Counted from the first letter of the stretch, positions 8,411-16,589 are shown. The stretch is 64,000 nt of DNA from Actinopolymorpha sp. NPDC004070 (GCF_040610475.1 NZ_JBEXMJ010000006.1:248001-312000), one strand, 5' to 3'. Notes: generated by a model not told the origin, from the sequence alone. Program-made: numbers and translations.

Positions 8411-9647
8411 GGGCCACCTCCGGCCCGGCGATCTCAGCCAGCACACTCTCCACGCGGGCGACGCCTGTCTCCGCGGAGAACGTGCGGTGGTAGTAGTCGC
8501 GCCCGAGCTCGCCGAGGACTCGCAGGTTGTCCCGTCCGAGTGCGGTCGCGCGCCGGATCCCGTCCCGTACCCCCGCGGCGTGGGCGGCCCCGACCGGGAT
8601 CCCGGCTCCGCTCTCACGTGCCACGGCGGCGACGTCGCCGTCCGCGGCGACCAGCATGGCCTTGCCGGCGGCCAGAATCGCCTGCACCTTGCTCGGCATG
8701 GTGTACGCGGCCATCGGCGAGGGGCGAAGACTCACATAGTGGATGTCGCCGGTCGCCATCAGGGCGGGCATGCGGTCCTTTGGTACGCGACCGAGGAAGC
8801 GAACGTTGCCGGCCCCCACCTCCTGCGCGCGCCGGCGCAGCTCCGCGTCGGCCACTCCCGAACCCGCAACCAGGCAACGGAAGCTGGGATCGTCCACCTT
8901 CGCGCACGCGTCGACCAGCGACTCCAGCCCCTGTGTCCTGCCGAGCGTGCCGGCGTAGACCAGCACGAGGTGGTTCTCGGCCAGACCGAGCTCGGCGCGC
9001 AGGTTCTCCACCTGGGGGCGGGTGAACTGCTCCTCTGCCCACAGCGGAATGTAGATGAGCTTGTCCGCGGGTACGCCTCTGCTTCTCAGCAACTCCCCCA
9101 CCCCTGGAGAGATGTAAGCGATCCTGCTCGCGGAACGGTACATCTGCCCGCACCAGGAACCCAGGACGCCCTCGATGGCTCGGGCCCTCCCGTCGCCGAC
9201 GAACCCGCTCGCGGCCACGCTGTCGGGCCACAGGTCGAGTACGTGCAGGAGGACGGGTATCCGGTAGCGATGCCGAATCCACCACATCGGCGCCGCCACC
9301 GTGATGGGCGAGTTGCCGACCCATACGGCGTCCATCCCACGAAGCCGCTCCACCCCCGACAGCAGAGCCGAGGCGGCGAACGAGCCGTAGGTCAATGTGC
9401 GCTTGACTGCTGAGGAATCGTGACTCGGATACAACGCCACCCGCCTGACATGGACATTCTCTAATGTTTCGTCGCGACGCCGTCGAATTCTGTACCCCGC
9501 GGCGACGTGACCGTCCGGATAATGCGGGAAGCCGGTCAGCACCTGTACGTCGTGACCCCTGTCCGCAAGACCCCGCGCGAGCACTCCGGGCAGGCTCGCC
9601 GGCCCGGGTTCGGGATCGAACCACTGACTCAGAACACCGATTCTCAT
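8397..9647 (-). CDS. WbuB-like GT4 glycosyltransferase
   Basis: A retaining GT-B glycosyltransferase of family GT4, probably adding L-FucNAc to the undecaprenyl-linked acceptor at the cytosolic membrane face. It opens MRIGVLSQWFDPEPGPASLPGVLARGLADRGHDV, the WbuB-type N-terminus. It continues with VLDLWPDSVAASG, a DxWP signature of this branch, YISPGVGELLRSRGV, LVYAGTLGRTQGLESLVDA (the nucleotide-binding C-domain), FLGRVPKDRMPALMATGDI and MPSKVQAILAAGKAML with the E/A-rich donor motif. WbuB of E. coli O26 is described as an L-FucNAc transferase, and the co-translation with capE supports that reading. ATG at 9647 follows GAGGAG at 4 nt spacing and gives 416 residues. It is the first gene of the minus-strand operon. 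Confidence 0.85.
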   Translation of the reverse strand: MRIGVLSQWFDPEPGPASLPGVLARGLADRGHDVQVLTGFPHYPDGHVAAGYRIRRRRDETLENVHVRRVALYPSHDSSAVKRTLTYGSFAASALLSGVERLRGMDAVWVGNSPITVAAPMWWIRHRYRIPVLLHVLDLWPDSVAASGFVGDGRARAIEGVLGSWCGQMYRSASRIAYISPGVGELLRSRGVPADKLIYIPLWAEEQFTRPQVENLRAELGLAENHLVLVYAGTLGRTQGLESLVDACAKVDDPSFRCLVAGSGVADAELRRRAQEVGAGNVRFLGRVPKDRMPALMATGDIHYVSLRPSPMAAYTMPSKVQAILAAGKAMLVAADGDVAAVARESGAGIPVGAAHAAGVRDGIRRATALGRDNLRVLGELGRDYYHRTFSAETGVARVESVLAEIAGPEVAHVSG

Positions 9648-9929
9648 AGGCTCCTCGGTACGGCAGTGTACGCATCCGAACAAAGCCGACGGGCCTTCCG
9701 AAATTCGTGTCGCGCAGAGTCGGACGGCCGACAAGATCAAGAATTCGAGGTCGCCCGCGAAACAAGATCAGGTCCCGAGTTATTTCGCGGATGTCCTCGA
9801 AATCAAGGGACGAAGATGCCACTATCGGTTCCGCACGTTCAACCTGCGGCCTCGGCATTCTTCGCCGTGCGCACGCTATCCGCCATGGCAACTGGACCTC
9901 GCCCCTGTCCGAGAACGAGATGAGGCTTC
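9648..9929. promoter_or_regulatory. Divergent intergenic region, glycosyltransferase / BY-kinase
   Basis: This 282-bp region lies between the two outward operons of the polysaccharide locus and should carry the promoters for both. It is A/T-richer than its surroundings from about 9700 to 9830. ACAAGATCA occurs twice as a direct repeat within roughly 35 bp (near 9731 and 9761), which could be a regulator-binding pair. I cannot assign -35/-10 boxes with confidence and see no coding sequence. Confidence 0.45.
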
Positions 9930-11402
9930 GTGGATCTTCGCGACTACTTCAAGGTGTTCGGACGCCGGTGGCGGCTGGTCCTGGCCTGTGCGCTCGTCGC
10001 CGTCGCCGCAGCGACCCTGGTCACTCTCGCCAGCCCGCTCAAGTACACCTCCACGGTCCGGCTGTTCGTGTCCACCTCACAGCCGGACCTCGCCTCCGCC
10101 TACCAGGGCGGCCTCTTCTCCGAGCAACGGGTCGCGTCGTACGCCGACCTGGTGACAGGTCCGGAACTCGCTCGGCGCGTGGTCGACAGGCTCGGCTTCG
10201 AACGCAGTCCGGCAGCCCTGCGCAAGCAGATCAGCGCCAGCGTGGTGCCGAACACGGTCATCCTCGTGATCAAGGTGACAGACCGGAGTCCACAGACTGC
10301 CGGCCGGATCGCCCAAGCGTTGGCCGACGAGTTCACCAGCTTCGTGAAGCAGCTGGAGTCCAGTTCCGCCAAGTCTGGAACGCCGATCAAGGTCACCTCT
10401 CTCGGACCACCGATCACCCCCCGGGCACCGGTGAGCCCGCAACCGATCCGCAACGTCGCCGCCGGCGTTGCCGTCGGCCTCCTCCTCGGAGCCGGTGTGG
10501 CCGGGGTACGCGAGGCGCTCGACTCCACACTGCGCAAGCCTGAAGAAGTCGCGGAACTCGCCTCCGCACCAGTGCTGGGTTCGTTCAGCTACGACACGAA
10601 GGTGAGCAAGCGGCTGCTCACCGACTACCGGTCGCACGCCCCTCGGGTGGAAGCGTTTCGCGTACTGCGGACCAACCTGCAGTTCATCAACGTGGACCAG
10701 CGCAGCAAGGTCTTCGTCGTCACCAGTTCCCTGCCCGGCGAGGGCAAGACGACGACGGCGACCAACCTCGCCATCGCCCTCGCCCAGTCCGGACAGCGGA
10801 TAGTGCTCGTCGACGGCGACCTGCGCCGTCCCGGCGTCGCCGACAGTCTGGGCCTGGAAGCCAAGGTCGGGCTCACCAGCGCTCTGATCGGGCGGGTCGC
10901 CCTGGTCGACGCGATCCAGGATTGGGGTACGGACGGCCTGGCCGTCCTCGCCAGCGGGCCGATGCCGCCCGATCCGACGCAGCTGCTGCAGTCACGTGCG
11001 ATGGCCGACGTGCTGAACGACCTGCGCCGGGCGTTCGACATCGTGCTGATCGACGCGCCACCGCTGCTTCCCGTGGCCGACGCGGCCATCCTGTCCGCCC
11101 AGGCGGAGGGCGCACTTCTGGTCGTACGGCACGGCAAGACCACCCGCGACCAGATTCGTGCCTGCGTCGAACGCCTGGGCTCGGTCCACGCGCACATCGC
11201 CGGCAGCGTCCTGAACATGTGCCCTCACCGCGGCCCGAACGGCGTCAGCTACAGCTACAGCTACGCCGGTCCGGCCGGCGACGACGTGCCGCGACCGGCG
11301 AATGGCAAGGTGCTGCCGTCCGCATCGACCAGGATCGCCGAGCCCGTCGGTAGCCGCCCCGCCGGAGACGGCGGAGCCGACGCCGCCAACGGTGTCGGCT
11401 GA
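9930..11402 (+). CDS. One-chain polysaccharide co-polymerase / bacterial tyrosine kinase (Wzz-BY-kinase)
   Basis: Controls chain length and export of surface polysaccharide; membrane-bound, with a cytosolic kinase. The N-terminal Wzz domain starts DLRDYFKVFGRRWRLV, with TM1 at about 16-34 and TM2 at about 174-192, bracketing an extracytoplasmic region; a Pro-rich stretch precedes TM2. The cytosolic BY-kinase shows Walker A SSLPGEGKTTTATN (about residue 265), Walker A' RIVLVDGDLRRPGV and Walker B IVLIDAPPLLPVADA. Near residue 440 there is a short Tyr cluster YSYSY, expected to be the autophosphorylated tail, followed by a 45-residue flexible end. The start is GTG at 9930 with GATGAGG upstream. 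The length of 490 residues is usual for actinobacterial fusions. It faces away from the biosynthesis operon across a shared promoter region. Confidence 0.92.
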   Translation: MDLRDYFKVFGRRWRLVLACALVAVAAATLVTLASPLKYTSTVRLFVSTSQPDLASAYQGGLFSEQRVASYADLVTGPELARRVVDRLGFERSPAALRKQISASVVPNTVILVIKVTDRSPQTAGRIAQALADEFTSFVKQLESSSAKSGTPIKVTSLGPPITPRAPVSPQPIRNVAAGVAVGLLLGAGVAGVREALDSTLRKPEEVAELASAPVLGSFSYDTKVSKRLLTDYRSHAPRVEAFRVLRTNLQFINVDQRSKVFVVTSSLPGEGKTTTATNLAIALAQSGQRIVLVDGDLRRPGVADSLGLEAKVGLTSALIGRVALVDAIQDWGTDGLAVLASGPMPPDPTQLLQSRAMADVLNDLRRAFDIVLIDAPPLLPVADAAILSAQAEGALLVVRHGKTTRDQIRACVERLGSVHAHIAGSVLNMCPHRGPNGVSYSYSYAGPAGDDVPRPANGKVLPSASTRIAEPVGSRPAGDGGADAANGVG

Positions 11403-11422
11403 GCCCGCGGGGTACCCCATCG

Positions 11423-12259
11423 ATGTCCACCACAATGTCTTCGACGACACCGGTGACGACCTCCACGACGGCCGCACCGGCCGCCACGAGCGGTGAGGCG
11501 GTCACCCAGACCCACGATCTGTCCATCCTCGGCGGTGTCGTGCACAAGCGGTACCGCTCCTGGGCCCGGGGGGAGCACCTGCGCGAGTGGTCGGCGTTGC
11601 GGCTGCTGCACGCGCACACCGTCGATCTGGCCCCGGCTCCGCTGGCGGCCGACCTGGAGGCGAGCGTCCCCAGCCTGACCGTGGGCGAGCTGCCCGGCCG
11701 GCCCCTCGGCGGCGCGCTCACCGGTCCCGAGCTCGACGGCCTGGAGGCCGCGCTGCGCATTCTGTGGTCGGTGCCGGCCGCTTCGATGCCCCGCCGAAGG
11801 TTCGCACCGCGCGAGGCGTTGGCGGTGGCGCGGATGCGGTTCGCGCGGGCCTCCCGGCCGGCCGGACCGCTCGGCCGGGCCGTGGACGCCGTACGCGAGT
11901 GGCTGGTCGACGTCCGGCTGCCCGGCGGCGCGGCGAAGGTGCTCGGCCACGGAGATCCGAACCTCGCCAACTACCTGTGGGACGGCACCCGGGTGCGGAT
12001 CGTCGACTTCGAGGACGCGGGCCGGTCCGACGTGTCGTACGAGCTCGCCTCCCTGGTCGAGCATCTGTCGGCGAAGGAGACCGACTGGGACGGTTTCTGG
12101 ACGCGGTTCGACGTGGATCCGGCACGCTTCCTGGAGAGCCGCCGGCTGGCCGCGGCCCTGTGGCTGTACACCTTGCTGCCGGGCGGCCCGTCGGTGCGCC
12201 GCAATCCTCCGGGGACGCCGGAGCGGCAGGCCGAGCGGGTGCTGCGGTTGCTGGCGTGA
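11423..12259 (+). CDS. Aminoglycoside-phosphotransferase-fold kinase (APH family)
   Basis: A small-molecule kinase of the APH/choline-kinase superfamily; the substrate is unknown. The catalytic signature is visible as LGHGDPNLANYLWDG (Brenner motif, catalytic Asp and Asn) followed by VRIVDFEDAGRSDVSYELASL (the metal-binding DFE/DxD site). The N-terminal 30 residues are Thr/Ser/Ala-rich (many TT and TTS steps) and probably disordered. The N-lobe is short, beginning VVHKRYRSWARGEHLREWSALRLL, as in cytosolic phosphotransferases of about 280 residues. It starts 20 bp after the BY-kinase and on the same strand, so it may be co-transcribed with it. Whether it serves the polysaccharide is unknown. 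A small GC-rich hairpin (GGGGT, 5-nt loop, ACCCC; 12264-12278) follows its stop. Confidence 0.8.
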   Translation: MSTTMSSTTPVTTSTTAAPAATSGEAVTQTHDLSILGGVVHKRYRSWARGEHLREWSALRLLHAHTVDLAPAPLAADLEASVPSLTVGELPGRPLGGALTGPELDGLEAALRILWSVPAASMPRRRFAPREALAVARMRFARASRPAGPLGRAVDAVREWLVDVRLPGGAAKVLGHGDPNLANYLWDGTRVRIVDFEDAGRSDVSYELASLVEHLSAKETDWDGFWTRFDVDPARFLESRRLAAALWLYTLLPGGPSVRRNPPGTPERQAERVLRLLA

Positions 12260-12294
12260 TCCCGGGGTAGAGGACCCCTCGGACACACGATCAT

Positions 12295-12324
12295 TTGCGT
12301 TTGCGCAACGATTGCAGGTATAGA
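12295..12324 (+). promoter_or_regulatory. Promoter of the SDR operon with overlapping MarR-type operator
   Basis: A perfect inverted repeat TTGCGTTTGCGCAA (arms TTGCG/CGCAA, 12295-12308) overlaps the -35 hexamer TTGCGT. An 18-bp spacer leads to the -10 TATAGA at 12319-12324, just upstream of an RBS (GAGGA) and the ATG at 12332. The same TTGC-N6-GCAA pattern recurs at 14337-14350 at the marR start, so this is probably a MarR site. The dyad and hexamers are seen directly; the protein-operator pairing is inferred. Confidence 0.65.
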
Positions 12325-12331
12325 GGAACCC

Positions 12332-13351
12332 ATGAGTCCTCAGGTAGTCGTGGTCACCGGTGCCAGCGCGGGAGTCGGGCGCGCGACCGCCAAGACGTTC
12401 GGTGCACGCGGAGCGAAGGTGGCGCTGCTCGCGCGGGGCGAGACCGGCCTGGCCGGAGCCACCCGTGAAGTACGCGAGGCCGGCGGGCAGGCGCTGCCGA
12501 TACCCCTCGACGTCGCCGACGCCGAGCAGGTAGAGGCCGCCGCCGCCCGGGTGGAGGACGAGCTCGGCCCGATCGACGTGTGGGTCAACGTCGCGTTCAC
12601 CTCGGTGTTCGCGCCCTTCCACCAGATCGGCGCGGAGGAGTTCCGCCGGGTCACCGAGGTCAGCTACCTCGGCTACGTCTACGGCACCATGGCGGCCCTG
12701 CGGCGGATGCGCACCCGGGACGCGGGCACCATCGTCCAGGTCGGCTCGGCGCTGGCCTACCGCGGAATCCCCCTGCAGTCGGCGTACTGCGGCGCCAAGC
12801 ACGCGATCCAGGGCTTCCACGAGTCGCTGCGCTGCGAACTGCTGCACGAGCGCAGCAACGTGCACGTGACGATGGTGCAGCTTCCGGCGGTCAACACCCC
12901 GCAGTTCACCTGGGTGCTGTCCCGGCTGCCACGCCGCGCCCAGCCGGTCCCCCCGATCTACCAGCCGGAGGTCGCCGCGCGCGGTGTCGTGTACGCCGCG
13001 GACCACCCGCGCCGGCGCGAGTACTGGGTGGGCGGCAGCACGGTGGCCACCCTGATGGCCAACGCCGTGGCGCCCGGCGTACTCGACCGCTACCTCGGGC
13101 GCACCGGCTACAGCTCCCAGCAGACCGACCAGCCGAGCGACCCCGACCGGCCGGCCAACCTGTGGGAACCCGCCGACGGCCCCGGCGGTCAGGACTTCGG
13201 CGCGCACGGGCCGTTCGACCCACGGGCCACCGGGCAGAGCGTGCAGCAGTGGGCATCGCACCATCCCCGCCTGTCGGCGGCCGCGGCGGGCGGCGGGCTG
13301 GCCGGGCTGGCCGGGCTGGCCGCCCTGGCGGCGAAGGTCGTCCGGCGGTGA
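12332..13351 (+). CDS. Short-chain dehydrogenase/reductase with C-terminal hydrophobic tail
   Basis: A classical NAD(P)-dependent SDR. It has the TGASAGVGRATA cofactor motif at residues 9-20, VNVAFTSVFAPF in place of the usual NNAG, a catalytic Ser in VQVGSALAYRGIP and YCGAKHAIQGF (YxxxK), then QLPAVNTPQF. At 339 residues it is longer than the 250-residue core. The extension (about 255-339) holds a Pro/Asp/Gly-rich linker and ends in a hydrophobic Ala/Gly/Leu segment (AAAAGGGLAGLAGLAALAAKVV), which could be a membrane tail. The subgroup resembles actinobacterial SDRs annotated for polar lipid or fatty-acid chemistry, but the substrate is not known. The stop overlaps the next start as GTGA, and a MarR-type operator sits on its promoter. 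Confidence 0.88.
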   Translation: MSPQVVVVTGASAGVGRATAKTFGARGAKVALLARGETGLAGATREVREAGGQALPIPLDVADAEQVEAAAARVEDELGPIDVWVNVAFTSVFAPFHQIGAEEFRRVTEVSYLGYVYGTMAALRRMRTRDAGTIVQVGSALAYRGIPLQSAYCGAKHAIQGFHESLRCELLHERSNVHVTMVQLPAVNTPQFTWVLSRLPRRAQPVPPIYQPEVAARGVVYAADHPRRREYWVGGSTVATLMANAVAPGVLDRYLGRTGYSSQQTDQPSDPDRPANLWEPADGPGGQDFGAHGPFDPRATGQSVQQWASHHPRLSAAAAGGGLAGLAGLAALAAKVVRR

Positions 13352-13824
13352 GCGGGGTGAACGACGCGAGCCTGGTGAGCACTGTCGGCGGCCTGTGCGC
13401 AAGGTCGGCGAGGAAAGCCGCGACGGCGCTGGGCGCGGTGACGCCACTGAGCGCTGCCCGGTTCGCGTACGGCATGGCCGAGGCGACGGTCCCCGACGCC
13501 ATGGCCCTGCGACTGGCCGACCGCCGGCTCGACCGGCACGAACGCCTCGCCGCGCGGGTGCTCGGCATACGCCACACGGTTCAGGCCGGTGCCGCCACCG
13601 CGCTCGCGTCCCCGGCGGCCTACCGCCTCGGTGCGGGTGTCGACGCCCTGCACGCTCTCAGCATGGTGGGCTTGGCGGCGGTCGACCGCCGGCGGCGACG
13701 GCTGGCGCTGACCGAGACGGCGATCGCCTCGGCGATGGCGCTCGCCGGCCTGCACGCCGCTCGCCGGGCCGGTGAGGCGGTCAGTTCTCCCGCCAACCCA
13801 GCATCGAGGTCTCCACGTCCGTGA
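13348..13824 (+). CDS. Small uncharacterised protein co-translated with the SDR
   Basis: I do not recognise this 158-residue protein. It begins at a GTG that overlaps the SDR stop (GTGA), and its reading frame keeps the strong G/C third-position bias of a real gene. It is Ala/Leu/Arg-rich with two or three moderately hydrophobic helical stretches (around residues 62-90 and 112-135) containing GIRHTVQAGAATAL, GVDALHALSMVGLAAVDRRRRRLAL and TAIASAMALAGLHAARRAG. This suggests a small helical membrane-associated protein. It has no cysteines in its second half. Its last 44 bp overlap the 3' end of the convergent marR gene. By coupling it is most likely a partner of the SDR. Confidence 0.6.
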   Translation: MSGVNDASLVSTVGGLCARSARKAATALGAVTPLSAARFAYGMAEATVPDAMALRLADRRLDRHERLAARVLGIRHTVQAGAATALASPAAYRLGAGVDALHALSMVGLAAVDRRRRRLALTETAIASAMALAGLHAARRAGEAVSSPANPASRSPRP

Positions 13825-14314
13825 CGTCACCCGCCGCCGACGCGAACGCGTTCAGCGCGCTGGCCAGCCGCCGGCGCTGGGCCTCCGGCATGCGTGCCAC
13901 CACGTCGGCGACCGCGGCCCGCCGGTGCCGCATCATCTGGTCGACCAGCCGCTGGCCCCTCGGGGTCAGGGTGAGGGCGAGGTGCCGCCGGTCGTTTGGG
14001 TCCTCGTCGCGCCGCAGCAGCCCGGCCGCCACCAGCCGGTCGCAGATGCGAGTGGCATTGGACGGGTGGACGCGGAGTTCGCGGGCGACGGCACCGAGGT
14101 TGACCGGGCCGCGGGTGGCGATCATCACCAGCACCCGGAGCTGGCTGAGGGTCACCGATTCCTCGACCTCGGCGACCGAGCGTGCCACCACCGCGACCCA
14201 CACCCGGGCGGCCCGCAGCACGGCGTCGATCTGCCGGTCGACGTCCTCGGCGCTCTCCACGCCCTCAGTGCCCTCGACGTTCTCGCCCCCGTGGCCGGAA
14301 GTTCCTGAGCCCAT
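13781..14314 (-). CDS. MarR-family transcriptional regulator
   Basis: A winged-helix dimeric regulator. The core reads VTLSQLRVLVMIATRGPVNLGAVARELRVHPSNATRICDRLVAAGLLRRDEDPNDRRHLALTLTPRG in pieces: the HTH recognition helix lies around HPSNATRICDRL and the wing around DPNDRRHL. An N-terminal acidic stretch (about 25 residues) precedes the dimerisation helix. ATG at 14314 gives 177 residues. It has no Shine-Dalgarno but a good promoter 7 nt before it (-35 TTGCAT at 14350-14345, 18-bp spacer, -10 GATACT at 14326-14321), indicating a leaderless mRNA. The -35 lies within the dyad at 14337-14350, so the protein probably represses itself. A matching dyad on the SDR promoter suggests it also controls that operon, and the facing GH15 gene shares its control region. 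Confidence 0.88.
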   Translation of the reverse strand: MGSGTSGHGGENVEGTEGVESAEDVDRQIDAVLRAARVWVAVVARSVAEVEESVTLSQLRVLVMIATRGPVNLGAVARELRVHPSNATRICDRLVAAGLLRRDEDPNDRRHLALTLTPRGQRLVDQMMRHRRAAVADVVARMPEAQRRRLASALNAFASAAGDVTDVETSMLGWREN

Positions 14315-14336
14315 CGGGCAAGTATCGGCGGAATAG

Positions 14337-14350
14337 TTGCGTCTATGCAA
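14337..14350. promoter_or_regulatory. MarR-type operator TTGC-N6-GCAA at marR / GH15 start
   Basis: The dyad TTGCGTCTATGCAA lies across the -35 box of the marR promoter on the minus strand and over the first codons of the GH15 gene on the plus strand. It matches the 12295-12308 site in arm sequence and arm spacing, and even in the GTNT start of its spacer. Only about 30 bp separate the two start codons, so both promoters must overlap. Confidence 0.6.
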
Positions 14351-16111
14351 ATGTCACCGACACCTTACGGCTGCGAGCCGACCGTACTCCGCGAATACGC
14401 ACTGATCGCCGACGGTGAGCGGGGCGCCCTGTGCGGCCCCCGCGGCGAGCTCGTGTGGCTGTGCGCACCCGGGTGGGACGACGACGCCGTGCTGTCGGAC
14501 CTGGTCGGCGGCGGTGGCGCCTACGCCGTCACCCCGACCGAGCGCCACGTCTGGGGCGGGCACTACGAGCCGGGCTCGCTCATCTGGCGCAACCGCTGGG
14601 TCACCACCTCCGGCATCGTGGAGTGCCGGGACGCCCTTGCCTTCCCCGGCGACCCGCACCGGACCGTCGTCCTGCGCCGGATCGAGTCACCGGAGGGCAC
14701 CGCCCGGGTCCGGGTAGTGCTCGACCTGCGCGCCCACTTCGGCCAGGAACCGATGCGTGACGTACGCCGCACCATCGACGGCCGGTGGACGGCGCGGACC
14801 GGACCGCTGTGGATCCGCTGGACCGGAGCTCCGGCCACGCGTCTGTCCGAGGACGGACGGCTGGAGCTGGAGCTCACGGTGCCCGGCGGCGACCACCGCG
14901 ACCTGGTCCTCGAGATCAGTGACCGCGAACTTCCGGAGCCGGTCGACCCCGACCAGGCGTGGGCACGCACCGAGCGGGAGTGGCGGGCGGCGGTGCCGGA
15001 GTTCGCGAACTCGGTGGCGCCACGCGACGCCCGCCACGCGTACGCCCTCCTGCGGGGGCTGACCGCCGGCTCCGGCGCCATGGTCGCGGCGGCCACGCTC
15101 GGTCTGCCCGAGCGCGCCGAGGCCGGCCGTAACTACGACTACCGCTACGCATGGATCCGCGACCAGTGCTACGCCGGGATCGCGGTCGGCGTCGACGGAC
15201 CACATCCGCTGCTCGACGACGCGGTGAAGGTGACCACCGCCCGCCTGCTCGAGCACGGCGACCGGCTCGCGCCCGGCTACCGGGCCGACGGCTCGACCAT
15301 CCCGCGCGAACGGCAACTGCACCTTCCCGGCTACCCGGGCGGCGCCGACATCGTGGGCAACTGGGTGAACGGCCAGTTCCAGCTCGACGCGTTCGGCGAG
15401 ATCCTCCAGCTGCTGGCCGTCGCGGCCCACCACGACCGGCTGGACGACGACGGACGGCGCGCGCTGCACCTCGCCGTGGACGTGATCGAACGCCGCTGGG
15501 ACAGGGCGGACGCCGGCATCTGGGAGCTGCGCGAGGACTGGTGGACGCACTCCCGGCTCGCCTGCGTCGCCGGACTGCGGGCCACCGCCGGCGTCGTCAC
15601 CCGCGGTGAGTCGGACCGGCTGACCAGCCTCGCCGACGCCATCCTGCGGGAGACCTCCAACCGCTGCACCCGACCGGACCAGGCGTGGCGGCGCAGCCCG
15701 CACCACGACGGCACCGACGCCGCCCTGCTGCTGCCTCCGGTGCGGGGAGCGCTCCCCGCGGACGACCCGCGGGTCCGCGCGACGATCGCCGCGGTGGAGA
15801 AGGAGCTCACCCAGGACGGGTACGCCTACCGGTTCGCGCCCGACGAAGACGTTCCGCTCGGGGAGAACGAGGGTGCCTTCCTGCTCTGCGGTTTCGAGCT
15901 CGCGCTGGCCTACTGGCACCAGGGCCGGGTCGACCGGGCCGGCCGGTGGTTCGAGCGCAACCGCGCGGCCTGCGGACCGCCGGGGCTGTTCGCCGAGGAG
16001 TACGACGTACGCCAGCGGCAACTGCGCGGGAACCTCCCGCAGGCGTTCGTGCACGCGATGTTCCTGGAGACGTCCCTGCGGCTGGCCGGTGATCCCCGGT
16101 GGTCCGGGTGA
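14345..16111 (+). CDS. Glycoside hydrolase family 15 protein (glucoamylase/trehalase type)
   Basis: A cytosolic alpha-glucosidase-type enzyme acting on maltodextrins or trehalose (GH15). The N-terminal beta-sandwich domain (about residues 1-235) includes the ALIADGERGALCGPRGELVWLCAP stretch typical of bacterial GH15 proteins. The (alpha/alpha)6 barrel follows with NYDYRYAWIRDQCYA, GNWVNGQFQLDAFGE, AGIWELREDWWTHSRLACVAGL (general acid Glu near residue 394) and GENEGAFLLCGFELAL (general base Glu near residue 506). No signal peptide is present. The length of 588 residues is normal. ATG at 14345 is the first in frame; a second ATG lies two codons later. There is no RBS, and AATAGT 7 nt upstream could serve as a -10 for a leaderless message. 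Glucoamylase and trehalase activity cannot be told apart here. Confidence 0.9.
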   Translation: MQMSPTPYGCEPTVLREYALIADGERGALCGPRGELVWLCAPGWDDDAVLSDLVGGGGAYAVTPTERHVWGGHYEPGSLIWRNRWVTTSGIVECRDALAFPGDPHRTVVLRRIESPEGTARVRVVLDLRAHFGQEPMRDVRRTIDGRWTARTGPLWIRWTGAPATRLSEDGRLELELTVPGGDHRDLVLEISDRELPEPVDPDQAWARTEREWRAAVPEFANSVAPRDARHAYALLRGLTAGSGAMVAAATLGLPERAEAGRNYDYRYAWIRDQCYAGIAVGVDGPHPLLDDAVKVTTARLLEHGDRLAPGYRADGSTIPRERQLHLPGYPGGADIVGNWVNGQFQLDAFGEILQLLAVAAHHDRLDDDGRRALHLAVDVIERRWDRADAGIWELREDWWTHSRLACVAGLRATAGVVTRGESDRLTSLADAILRETSNRCTRPDQAWRRSPHHDGTDAALLLPPVRGALPADDPRVRATIAAVEKELTQDGYAYRFAPDEDVPLGENEGAFLLCGFELALAYWHQGRVDRAGRWFERNRAACGPPGLFAEEYDVRQRQLRGNLPQAFVHAMFLETSLRLAGDPRWSG

Positions 16112-16178
16112 TCCCGCCCGGTGAGATCGCGGGCGCGTGGTGGGTCCGCGCCGGCCGTCGGTCGGCCATCATGGCCGG

Positions 16179-16589
16179 ATGAACCACGACGACGCCCGGA
16201 CCTTCGCCGACCGGTGGGTCCGCGCCTGGAACGCCCACGACCTGGACACGTTGCTGGAGCACTTCGCCGACGACGTGGTGTTCACCTCGCCGGTCGCGGC
16301 GCGGTTGCTCGGCGGCGACGGGATCATCCGGGGCAAGGAGGCCCTGCGGGCGTACTGGACCGAGGGCCTGGCGCGCATCCCCGACCTCCGCTTCGAGGTG
16401 CTCGGTGTCTACGTCGGCGTCGACACCCTCGTCCTCAACTACCGCAACCAGGTGGGCGGGGTCGTCAACGAGGTCCTGACGTTCGGCGGGAACCACGGGA
16501 ACGGCCGGGACGCGGTACGTCTGGTCACCCACGGACACGGCACCTACCTCGAAGCCGGTGACAACCAGGCGGGGCTACGCGTCGACTGA
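16179..16589 (+). CDS. NTF2-like / SnoaL-type nuclear-transport-factor-2 family protein
   Basis: A small cone-shaped alpha+beta barrel protein of 136 residues. It has the family opening FADRWVRAWNAHDLDTLLEHFADDVVFTSP (in parts), the middle GKEALRAYWTEGLARIPDLRFEVLGVY and the strand region LVLNYRNQVGG. Members are polyketide cyclases, dehydratases, isomerases or mere ligand-binding proteins, so no reaction can be assigned. The ATG at 16179 is chosen because the domain begins a few residues later; the longer frame from 16137 adds only a low-complexity stretch. Its last 15 bp overlap the convergent FUSC gene. Confidence 0.78.
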   Translation: MNHDDARTFADRWVRAWNAHDLDTLLEHFADDVVFTSPVAARLLGGDGIIRGKEALRAYWTEGLARIPDLRFEVLGVYVGVDTLVLNYRNQVGGVVNEVLTFGGNHGNGRDAVRLVTHGHGTYLEAGDNQAGLRVD

